From contig CANKMW010000024.1 in assembly GCA_947483555.1 (NCBI GenBank), forward strand, positions 30,709-94,708: a stretch of 64,000 nucleotides of DNA. The letters are read 5' to 3'. Positions 54,342 through 64,000 of this stretch are shown one piece after another. The translations under genes were made by a program, and so were the position numbers. Below the pieces are notes generated by a model. That model had not been told where the DNA came from. It saw only the letters and a program-made list of their open reading frames with translations, and did not search any database. Source of the stretch: Myxococcales bacterium (lineage in GTDB: Bacteria > Myxococcota_A > Polyangia > Haliangiales > Haliangiaceae). The number at the start of each line of letters is the position of its first letter. The first letter of the stretch is position 1.

Positions 54342-55333
54342 ATGACCGAAGATCAACTCCGCCGACTACCCGCGGTCCTGTTCGAGGTCGGCAAGGTGCT
54401 GGGCTCGGACCAGGAGGTCGGCGCCCTGCTGTCACGGCTGTCCGAGCTGTGCTGCGAGCTCCTGGCTTGTGACGCCTGCTCGGTGATGCTGCTCGACGGC
54501 GGCCGTCGCGAGTTGCTGGCGCGGGCGGCGTGGGGCCTGCGCACCGAGAAGGTGCATCGGCTGTCGTTCGCCGTCGGCGAGGGCGTCGCCGGCTGGGTCG
54601 CCCAGCGCGGCGAGGCGGCGCGCATCGACGACGTGACCGTCGATCCGCGCTTCGTCGTGCTCGACGGCGCACCCCACACGCCGATCGTGTCGATGGCGTG
54701 TGTGCCGATGGTCGCGCGCGGCGAGGTGGTGGGCGTGTTGACCGCGACCTCGGGCAAACCGGCCGCATTTCTACAGAGCGACGTCGAGCTGCTGACGTTC
54801 CTGGCCACCACGATCGCGCTCGACATGGAGAACCTGCGGCTCCACAAGGTCGCCGTCACCGATCGACTCACCGGCGCCTACAATCGCGAGTTCTTGTCGA
54901 CCCGGCTGCCGGTCGAGATCGATGCCGCCGACGGTAACGAGCGAGCCCTGTCGGTGGCCATGGTCGACGTCGACCACTTCAAGGCCGTCAACGATCAGCA
55001 CGGCCACGATGTCGGCGACGAGGTGCTGTGCGAGATCTCGCGCCGGCTGCGCGCCGCCATCCGGGGCGGCGACCTGCTGGTCCGCTACGGTGGCGAGGAG
55101 TTCCTGGTCGTGTTGCCGCGGGCCAGCGCCGGCCAGGCCTGGGAGGTCGGCGAGCGGATGCGGGCCCGGGTCGCCGGCGGCCCGGTCGTGGTCGGCGACC
55201 GCCGCTTGCCGGTCCAGGTCTCGGTCGGGATCGCCCAGCACAAGCTCGGCGAGAGCGCCGGCGAGCTGGTCCGCCGCGCCGACGGTGCGCTCTACGTCGC
55301 CAAGGCCAACGGGCGGGATCGGGTGGAGGTCGC

Positions 55334-55337
<4 letters not shown>
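54342..55337 (+). CDS. GAF-GGDEF diguanylate cyclase
   Basis: A 331-residue protein that makes cyclic di-GMP. Residues about 10-160 form a GAF sensor domain ([60 protein letters not shown]). Residues 165-330 form a GGDEF domain with intact catalytic RYGGEEF (Gly250-Phe254) and [20 protein letters not shown]. An RGGD sequence lies five residues before GGEEF, the spacing of the inhibitory I-site (RxxD), so product feedback inhibition is expected. There is no membrane segment. The stop overlaps the start of the next membrane-protein gene by 4 nt (GTGA), suggesting a joint function. Confidence 0.93.
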
Positions 55338-56440
<1,103 letters not shown>

Positions 56441-56551
56441 CCGGTTCGGCGCGCAACACGGCCACGCCGCCCTTGCACCGCCGGCCCTGTCGACGGTAAA
56501 CCCGCGCCCGGCGGCCATCGCCGTCCCCAACGCGAACCAGGCGAGAACCCG

Positions 56552-57741
<1,190 letters not shown>

Positions 57742-57745
<4 letters not shown>

Positions 57746-58623
57746 GCGTCCTGGTCGGATTCGATACCCGTCTCGTCGTCCAGGGCATGTCCGGATCGAC
57801 CGGTGCCTTTCACGCCAAGGGAGCCGTCGAGTACGGCACCCGCGTGGTCGCCGGCGTCACCCCGGGCAAGGGCGGCACCAAGGTCGCCGGCCTCGAACAG
57901 ATCCCGATGTTCGACACCGTCGACGAGGCCGTGCAACAGGCCGGCGCCAACACGTCGGTCATCTTCGTGCCGCCGCCGTTCGCGGCCGACGCCATCCTCG
58001 AGGCCGCGGCCTCCGGCATCGAGCTCATCATCACGATCACCGAGGGCATCCCGGCCCGCGACATGATCCGCGTCAAGTCGGTGCTCGACCGCGACTACCC
58101 GCACGTCACCACGGTCGGCCCCAACTGCCCGGGCGTGATCACGCCCGGCCAGTGCAAGATCGGCATCATGCCCGGCTACATCCACAAGCCGGGCGGCGTC
58201 GGCGTGGTGTCGCGCTCCGGCACGCTGACCTACGAGGTCGTGCACCAGCTGTCGACGATCGGCCTCGGCCAGTCGACCGCGATCGGCATCGGCGGCGACC
58301 CGGTCAAGGGCATGGACTTCATCGAGGCGCTGGCGTTGTTCGCCGACGACCCCGGCACCAGCGCGATCTTCATGATCGGCGAGATCGGCGGCTCCTCCGA
58401 GGAGGAAGCGGCGGCGTTCATCAAGGAGCACGTCAAGAAGCCGGTCGCCGCGTTCATCGGCGGCCAGACCGCGCCGCCCGGCAAGCGCATGGGTCACGCC
58501 GGCGCCATCATCTCGGGTGGCAAGGGCGCGGCCAAGGACAAGATCGCCGCGCTCGAGGCCGCCGGCATCAAGGTCTCGCCGACGCCGGCCGAGATGGCCC
58601 GCACGCTCGCGTCGATCCTGTGA
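57742..58623 (+). CDS. sucD: Succinate-CoA ligase alpha subunit
   Basis: A 293-residue CoA-binding subunit with the phosphorylated histidine His252 in [13 protein letters not shown]. Other landmarks are [76 protein letters not shown] and [15 protein letters not shown] 57742 overlaps the sucC stop (GTGA) and is served by GGAGG at 57731-57735, a clear Shine-Dalgarno sequence that fixes this start. SucCD form one cotranslated unit, with ndk 76 bp downstream. Confidence 0.96.
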
Positions 58624-58699
58624 GCCGTCGTCGTCTCTGATCTGATCCGCGGTTCCCGATCTCCAACCTTCCCCCCAGCCCTCGTCCCGGAGTACGCCC

Positions 58700-59131
58700 A
58701 TGGCCATCGAACGCACCTTCAGCATCATCAAGCCCGACGCCGTCAAGAAGAACGCCATCGGCGGCGTGGTCGCCAAGCTCGAGGAGGGCGGCCTGCGCGT
58801 CGTCGCCTCCCGCATGGTCCGCCTCAGCGACGCCCAGGCCCGCGCCTTCTACGCCGTCCACAAGGATCGCCCGTTCTACGGCGACCTGGTCACCTTCATG
58901 ACCGAGGGCCCGGTGGTGGTCCAGGTGCTCGAGGGCGAGAACGCCATCGCCCGCAACCGCGAGATCATGGGCGCGACCAACCCGGAGAAGGCCGACGCCG
59001 GCACCATCCGCAAGCTGTTCGGCACCAACATCGAGCGCAACGCGGCCCACGGCTCCGACGGGCCCGAGACCGCGGCGCAGGAGATCGGGTTCTTCTTCGC
59101 CGGCGCCGAGCTGGCGTCGCTCGCCCGCTGA
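58700..59131 (+). CDS. ndk: Nucleoside diphosphate kinase
   Basis: A 143-residue nucleoside diphosphate kinase that equilibrates NTP and NDP pools through a phospho-histidine. His117 lies in [18 protein letters not shown], a normal active site with Ala in place of the usual Val. [20 protein letters not shown] is the standard start, and [18 protein letters not shown] and RKLFGTNI are present. GGAG nine nt before ATG 58700 serves as Shine-Dalgarno sequence. The placement after sucCD fits a frequently seen arrangement in which Ndk interconverts the nucleotide triphosphate made by succinyl-CoA synthetase. Confidence 0.96.
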   Translation: MAIERTFSIIKPDAVKKNAIGGVVAKLEEGGLRVVASRMVRLSDAQARAFYAVHKDRPFYGDLVTFMTEGPVVVQVLEGENAIARNREIMGATNPEKADAGTIRKLFGTNIERNAAHGSDGPETAAQEIGFFFAGAELASLAR

Positions 59132-59179
59132 CGAACACGGGCGTCGCGCCACGACGTCGGCCGCATCGCGCCCGCGGCG

Positions 59180-59572
59180 TCAGCCGCGGATGTGCCCGGC
59201 CAGCTCGGTGAACGGATCCATCGCCCACAGATAGGTCAGCGCCAGCGCCAGCACGGCCGCCGCCGCGACGACGGCGTAGACCAGCACGTGGCGAACCCGC
59301 AGCGCGAGCAAGCCGCCGAGCGCGGCAGCAAAGGTGGCCGGGACGCCCCAGCGCCACAGCGGCGACAGCGCCAGGCTCGACAGGCTGCGCAGCTCGACGT
59401 CGAGCTGCCACTGGGTCAGCGGCTCGAGGTGCTGGGCCAGCCAGACCTGGGCCGCGATCGCCGCGACCACGAGACCGACCGCGACCCCGGCGGCGAACGC
59501 CGGCGGCGACGCCGGCGGCAGCACCGGCTCGATCGCCGGGCTCGGAGTGCCGGTGTTGTGCATCTCGGTCAT
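59180..59572 (-). CDS. Small membrane protein of unknown function
   Basis: A 130-residue protein with three hydrophobic segments: [20 protein letters not shown] (about 26-45), [19 protein letters not shown] (about 75-93) and [20 protein letters not shown] (about 96-115). There is a short Pro-rich N-terminal tail and no signal peptide or recognised domain. It starts 25 bp after the rlmN stop on the same strand and is probably cotranscribed with it. It converges on ndk. The function is unknown. Confidence 0.6.
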   Translation of the reverse strand: MTEMHNTGTPSPAIEPVLPPASPPAFAAGVAVGLVVAAIAAQVWLAQHLEPLTQWQLDVELRSLSSLALSPLWRWGVPATFAAALGGLLALRVRHVLVYAVVAAAAVLALALTYLWAMDPFTELAGHIRG

Positions 59573-59597
59573 GGCGAGAACGCGCGACCCGCGGCCG

Positions 59598-60743
<1,146 letters not shown>

Positions 60744-60772
60744 GGCAGCCCCGGGACCTACCACGTCAGCCG

Positions 60773-61693
60773 CTACTTCACCACCACCGTCAACGTCGTG
60801 ACGAAGGCGTCGCGGATCTTGAGCGGCGCGACCAGCGGCTCGACCGCGGCGCGCACGCAGCCCTCGGCCTCCGACGGAGCGACGGCCGGCGCCCAGGTTG
60901 GCTCGTAGCTGCCGGGCTCGTCGTCGTACGCGCTGGGACGGTACTTGACCTCGACGGCGAGCCGGGCGGTCAGCTCCTTGGCCTGGGTCGAGGAGAAGTT
61001 CCGCTCCCAGCACGCGGCCAGCGCCGCCTTGGCGTCGGGCTGAGCCAGGCGCTCGGGGATGAGCGCGAAGCTGCGGCCCCGCGGCGCTGGATCCGCGCTC
61101 ACCGTCACCGTCAGCGTGTCGGTCGGCGGCTTGGCCGGCGCGCGGGTCAGGTACAGGTCGGCGAGCTGCGCCCGCGCGATCTGGTTGGGATCGAGGCCGG
61201 CCTGGTCGAGCTCGGCGAGCCCGGCCAGCGCCTGGGTCCGCAGCGAGACCGCGGCCGGAATGGCGAGCACGCACCGGTGCAGCACGCGGGCCGCGAGCTC
61301 GGCCTTGTCCTTGGTGGCCCGGGCGCGGACCAGGGCCAGGCCGTAGGCGCAGTCGACGTCGGGCGGAACCGTCAGCTTGTCGGCCTCGTAGGCGGCGAGC
61401 GCGAGCGCGTAGGCGGCCAGGGCGCCGTCGGTGTCGCCGCTTCCGAGCAGCCGCGCGCCGCGCGCGACCTGGAAGTCGCCGAGCGTCGAACGTCCCTCGC
61501 GCTGACAGGCGCGCTCCCAGCAGCGCAGCCCCTCGGCGCAGTGGGCGGTGGTGCCGCAGCTCTCGAGCTCCCGCGACAGGCGGTCGACCTTGCCGGCCTC
61601 GCCGGGCCCGGAGGCAGTGGCGCGGCTATCGCACGCGGCCAGCAACGCGGCCGCGATGACGATGGTCGTGAGCGCGAGGTGCAGGTTCTTCAT
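60773..61693 (-). CDS. Lipoprotein, AgmX/PglI-like C-terminal domain
   Basis: A 306-residue lipoprotein with lipobox LLAAC (Cys21). It has a small Cys cluster (ELESCGTTAHCAEGLRCWER, CQREGR) typical of extracellular disulphide loops, then a TPR-like helical middle (LGSGDTDGALAAYALALAAY). The C-terminal 130 residues (AALAACWERNFSSTQAKELT, VEGCVR-type Cys pair, AFVTTLTVVVK) follow the pattern of the myxobacterial AgmX/PglI C-terminal module, which has paired Cys and a strand-rich end. The match is by impression only. It overlaps the SDR gene by 4 nt (ATGA). A location in the outer membrane or periplasm is expected; the function is not known. Confidence 0.6.
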   Translation of the reverse strand: MKNLHLALTTIVIAAALLAACDSRATASGPGEAGKVDRLSRELESCGTTAHCAEGLRCWERACQREGRSTLGDFQVARGARLLGSGDTDGALAAYALALAAYEADKLTVPPDVDCAYGLALVRARATKDKAELAARVLHRCVLAIPAAVSLRTQALAGLAELDQAGLDPNQIARAQLADLYLTRAPAKPPTDTLTVTVSADPAPRGRSFALIPERLAQPDAKAALAACWERNFSSTQAKELTARLAVEVKYRPSAYDDEPGSYEPTWAPAVAPSEAEGCVRAAVEPLVAPLKIRDAFVTTLTVVVK

Positions 61694-62697
61694 GGGGTTC
61701 CCTCGAGGTAGCGGGCGACGGCGGCCAGGCCGCGATCGTACGGAGCCGGATCGTACCCGAGCTCGGCCCGGGCGCGGGCGATCGGGACCGGCGGACCGGA
61801 GGACAGCAGCTGGACCGCTTCGCGGGTGAGCAGCGGGCGCCCGCGCCGGCGGGTGAGGCGCCAGAACCGTTCCATGGCGCCGGCCAGCGCGCGGGCCACG
61901 ACCGGCGGCATCGAGCGGCGGGGCGGCGCGACGCCGACCAGGCGGGACAGGTCCGACAGGTAGTCGCGCCACGACACGCCGCCAGCGTCGATCGCGTTGT
62001 AGATCCGCCCGGCGGCGGCCGGCGCGTCGAGCGCCCGGATGATCACGTCGACGACGTTGTCGACGTAGGCCAGCGTGGCATCGCCGCGGCCGTCGCCGAG
62101 CAGCAGCAACATGCCGCGGCGCGCCAGCCTCACGACCTCGTCGACCCACAGCCCCGAGCCTGGTCCCCACACGTTGCCGGGCCGCACCACCGTGACCGGG
62201 ACGCGACCAAAGCCGTGGGCGTCGAGGGCCAGCACCTCGGACGCTCGCTTGGTCCGGCTGTACGGTCCGATACCGTGCTCGCGAGGTGCGTCCTCCTCGC
62301 AGCCACCGTCGGCGAGTCGCCGCCCGTAGACGACGATCGACGACACCATCAGCAGACGCTCGCAGCCGGCCGCCGCCGCCGCGTCGACGACGTGACGCGT
62401 GCCGCCGACGTTGACCCGCTCGAACAGCTCGTCCGGCCCCCAGTCGCCGACCACCGCCGCCAGGTGCACCACCCGCGCCGTCCCGCGGACCGCGGCGGTC
62501 ACGCTGGCCGCATCGGTGACATCGCCGCGCGCGATCTCGAGCCCGCGGGCGGCGGCCAGCTCGCGGATGGCGCCGGGATCCTCGCCCGGCATGAGGAACG
62601 CGCGCACCGGCCGCCCGGCCGCGGCCAGCCGCGCCACCACGCGGCGGCCGATGAAGCCGCTGGCGCCGGTGACCAGGACAGGGCCGCGATCGCTCAC
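61690..62697 (-). CDS. NAD-dependent epimerase/dehydratase (extended SDR, 3-beta-HSD-like)
   Basis: A 335-residue extended short-chain dehydrogenase. It begins with VLVTGASGFIGRRVVARL (NAD-binding GxxGxxG). It has RGDVTDAASVTAAVRGTARV, VVHLAAVVGDWG, SSIVVYG, the catalytic YSRTKRASE (Y-x3-K), VVRPGNVWGPGSGLWVDE and YVDNVVDVIIRAL, the order seen in 3-beta-hydroxysteroid dehydrogenase/isomerase-like and sterol-acting SDRs. The substrate is unknown. GTG 62697 is supported by TACCGT 7 nt upstream; a longer open frame would run through the GCCGAA repeat as Phe-Gly dipeptides and is unlikely to be coding. It is the first gene of the operon with the lipoprotein and perhaps rlmN. Confidence 0.85.
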   Translation of the reverse strand: MSDRGPVLVTGASGFIGRRVVARLAAAGRPVRAFLMPGEDPGAIRELAAARGLEIARGDVTDAASVTAAVRGTARVVHLAAVVGDWGPDELFERVNVGGTRHVVDAAAAAGCERLLMVSSIVVYGRRLADGGCEEDAPREHGIGPYSRTKRASEVLALDAHGFGRVPVTVVRPGNVWGPGSGLWVDEVVRLARRGMLLLLGDGRGDATLAYVDNVVDVIIRALDAPAAAGRIYNAIDAGGVSWRDYLSDLSRLVGVAPPRRSMPPVVARALAGAMERFWRLTRRRGRPLLTREAVQLLSSGPPVPIARARAELGYDPAPYDRGLAAVARYLEGTP

Positions 62698-62704
62698 GGT
62701 GGCG

Positions 62705-62710
62705 ACGGTA
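62705..62710 (-). promoter_or_regulatory. Putative leaderless -10 element for the SDR operon
   Basis: TACCGT on the minus strand lies 7 nt before GTG 62697. Confidence 0.45.
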
Positions 62711-62733
62711 ACATGGGCGGCACAACGCTGAGC

Positions 62734-62760
62734 GCCGAAGCCGAAGCCGAAGCCGAAGCC
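62734..62760. repeat. Hexanucleotide repeat (GCCGAA)4
   Basis: Four tandem hexamers plus GCC, in the 120-bp intergenic region between the SDR and HNH genes. Confidence 0.8.
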
Positions 62761-62781
62761 GGCTACTGCCATCATTGTCAG

Positions 62782-62810
62782 TTGACATTTGCACATTCGA
62801 GCAGTACATG
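62782..62810 (+). promoter_or_regulatory. Sigma70-like promoter of the DUF222/HNH gene
   Basis: TTGACA (62782-62787) and TACATG (62805-62810) are separated by exactly 17 bp. The -10 ends 7 nt before ATG 62818, so the message would be leaderless. This is the only leaderless-type site here with a consensus -35. Confidence 0.65.
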
Positions 62811-62817
62811 GTCAGTA

Positions 62818-63930
62818 ATGGCGATGGTGGCGAACAAGCAGGTCAATCCGCAACGGGTGGCGATGGAGCGGCTGGGCGACCGGATTGCCGAGGAGGCGGC
62901 GCACCTGGACGCGGCAATGCATCGACTCCTGGCCGACTTGCGCGAATACGATGCTGGCAATGGCTGGCATCATGCAGGCGCGCAGTCGTGCGCGCACTGG
63001 CTGTCATGGCGGGTGGGCTGGACGCTGGCCACCGGGCGCGAGCACGTGCGCGTCGCACGTCGGCTGGGCGAGCTGCCGTGCATCGATGAGGCGCTGCGCC
63101 GCGGCCAGCTGTCGTACTCCAAGATCCGGGCGATCACGCGGGTTGCCACCGCGGCGACGGAGGCGGCGCTGCTGATCGACGCGCTGGCGACCACGGCGGC
63201 GCAGCTCGAGACCATCTGCCGCAAGTACCGCACGGTGCAGCGGCTGGCGCGGGCGTCGGCCGAGGAGGTCCGCGCCCGGCGCCGCGTCGTGCGCCGCGAG
63301 CTCGACGATGGCATGGTCCGCATCGAGGCGGTGCTCCTGCCCGACGAGGCAGCGGCCGTGATGGCGGCGATCGAGCACGAGGCGAAGCGAGTCTCCGCGG
63401 GAACGTTCGACCGCGCCGACGGCCTGATGGCGCTGGCGCAAGCAGCGCTGCGCGGTGAGGCGCCCGAGCGGGCGCCGGTCGAGATCGTGATGACGATCCC
63501 CGCCGCCGCCCTCGCCAGCCGCGCGGAGCCTGCCGCGCCTGACCACATCGGCGTGGTCGCCGATGGGGCCTGCGTTTCCGCGGAAACCGCACGGCGGCTG
63601 GCGTGCGACGCCGGCGTGGTCGAGCTCGTCGAGGATGACGGCGGTCGGCCACTGTCGGTCGGGCGACGGACCCGGACGCTGCCCGCGTCGATCAAGCGCG
63701 CCATGCTGCACCGCGACCAGACCTGCCGGTTCCCCGGGTGCACCAAACGGCTGTACCTCGACGGTCACCACATCCAGCACTGGGCCGACGGCGGCGAGAC
63801 CTCGCTGGATAACGTCTGTGCGTTGTGCTCGTTATGCCGCGCGCGGCATAACTCGCATTATGCCGCGTACCTGGTTATGCCGCGTAGGGGTGGGCGCCTC
63901 GTCGAGGACAGCAAGTTGAACGCGGCATAA
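62818..63930 (+). CDS. DUF222 protein with C-terminal HNH nuclease domain
   Basis: A 370-residue protein with the DUF222-HNH architecture common in high-GC bacteria and often multicopy. The N-terminal DUF222 part includes GWHHAGAQSCAHWLSWRVGW, GREHVRVARRLGELPCIDEA and LRRGQLSYSKIRAITRVA. The C-terminal HNH core is CRFPGCTKRLYLDGHHIQHW, then ADGGETSLDNVCALCSLCRA, then RHNSHY, with the catalytic His pair and Cys zinc ligands. The last 100 bp carry five copies of TTATGCCGCG in both orientations, giving AT-richer codons (a TTA leucine, CAT, TAT) unlike the rest of the gene. The start may be ATG 62818 or 62824; promoter spacing supports the first. The role (DNA cleavage in defence, mobility or other) is not established for this family. 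Confidence 0.85.
   Translation: MAMVANKQVNPQRVAMERLGDRIAEEAAHLDAAMHRLLADLREYDAGNGWHHAGAQSCAHWLSWRVGWTLATGREHVRVARRLGELPCIDEALRRGQLSYSKIRAITRVATAATEAALLIDALATTAAQLETICRKYRTVQRLARASAEEVRARRRVVRRELDDGMVRIEAVLLPDEAAAVMAAIEHEAKRVSAGTFDRADGLMALAQAALRGEAPERAPVEIVMTIPAAALASRAEPAAPDHIGVVADGACVSAETARRLACDAGVVELVEDDGGRPLSVGRRTRTLPASIKRAMLHRDQTCRFPGCTKRLYLDGHHIQHWADGGETSLDNVCALCSLCRARHNSHYAAYLVMPRRGGRLVEDSKLNAA
63832..63930. repeat. Five copies of TTATGCCGCG, two forming a perfect 20-bp palindrome
   Basis: Copies at 63832-63841 and 63842-63851 (inverted, together TTATGCCGCGCGCGGCATAA), 63858-63867, 63875-63884 and 63921-63930 (inverted, containing the TAA stop codon). They lie within the 3' end of the HNH coding sequence. 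Confidence 0.85.
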
Positions 63931-63973
63931 TCCGGGCGGCGGATCCTGGTCTCCTTCCGGCTCTTCGCCGGGC

Positions 63974-63979
63974 AGGAGG
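63974..63979 (+). promoter_or_regulatory. Shine-Dalgarno sequence of the gene starting at 63984
   Basis: CAGGAGGC contains AGGAGG about 4-5 nt before ATG 63984, a strong ribosome-binding site. Confidence 0.5.
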
Positions 63980-63983
63980 CACC

Positions 63984-64000
63984 ATGAAGGTTTCCGCTCG
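63984..64000 (+). CDS. Start of a gene continuing beyond the window
   Basis: ATG 63984 begins MKVSA and runs off the right edge. A strong Shine-Dalgarno sequence supports it. Nothing can be said about the product. Confidence 0.4.

Noticed and set aside
62818..63930. DUF222/HNH gene as evidence of a mobile element or group II intron
   Set aside because: There is no reverse transcriptase, integrase, transposase or terminal repeats; DUF222-HNH proteins are commonly chromosomal and multicopy.

Overview
The window is uniformly GC-rich (about 70% by eye), densely coded, and rich in GTG start codons. Its gene content points to a myxobacterium-like member of the Myxococcota, perhaps near Kofleriaceae/Haliangiales. 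The clues are two transmembrane eukaryote-type Ser/Thr kinases with large sensor C-termini, a DUF1592/DUF1552 pair, many small lipoproteins and secreted proteins without recognisable homologues, a lone LigC-type DNA ligase and a SET-domain protein. No rRNA, tRNA, CRISPR array, prophage or intact insertion sequence was seen.

Layout. 1-2480: 5'-partial M15-type peptidase, a lipoprotein and two overlapping 2-oxoglutarate-oxygenase-like genes, the second degenerate. 2425-4954 (minus): a polysaccharide operon, WbsX-like > rfbC > rfbD, joined by 4-nt overlaps. 4981-15537: lipoproteins, GNAT, M49-like metallopeptidase, MltA, cupin, SET methyltransferase, CurA-like reductase, cystathionine gamma-synthase-like enzyme, and a TetR/membrane-protein operon with paired palindromic operators. 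15676-24065: kinase with PD40 propeller, an exported protein, RluA, DUF1552, DUF1592 and a 5'-truncated Cys-rich ORF next to a hexanucleotide repeat. 24421-32929: an anchored orphan, a Gly-x3 repeat protein, and a two-gene unit of an HSP90-like ATPase and a 1732-residue partner with a degenerate ATPase fold. 33078-37886: a tightly coupled three-gene operon of an exported tandem CBM21-like protein, a PHP phosphoesterase, and a fusion of a CBM48-GH13 alpha-amylase with a radical SAM/SPASM domain. 37948-48689: LigC, a repeat-containing conserved protein, CDF transporter, exported orphan, CehA-like PHP lipoprotein, FadD6-like acyl-CoA synthetase, patatin. 48710-56440: second kinase, divergent 5'-nucleotidase and Hpt, GAF-GGDEF diguanylate cyclase and a membrane protein. 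56552-59131: sucC, sucD, ndk. 59180-62697 (minus): SDR, lipoprotein, rlmN, small membrane protein. 62818-63930: DUF222/HNH protein with palindromic repeats at its 3' end. A new gene begins at 63984.

Three patterns cut across the genes. (1) At least 17 genes have a TANNNT -10-like hexamer 6-9 nt before the start codon, the geometry of leaderless transcription; several lie back to back in 24-36 bp divergent intergenic regions. (2) Five loci carry in-phase hexanucleotide repeats, three of them coding for dipeptide linkers. (3) Genes of one strand are commonly joined by 4-nt ATGA/GTGA overlaps. The strongest candidates for undescribed biology are the GH13-radical SAM operon and the HSP90-like ATPase pair.
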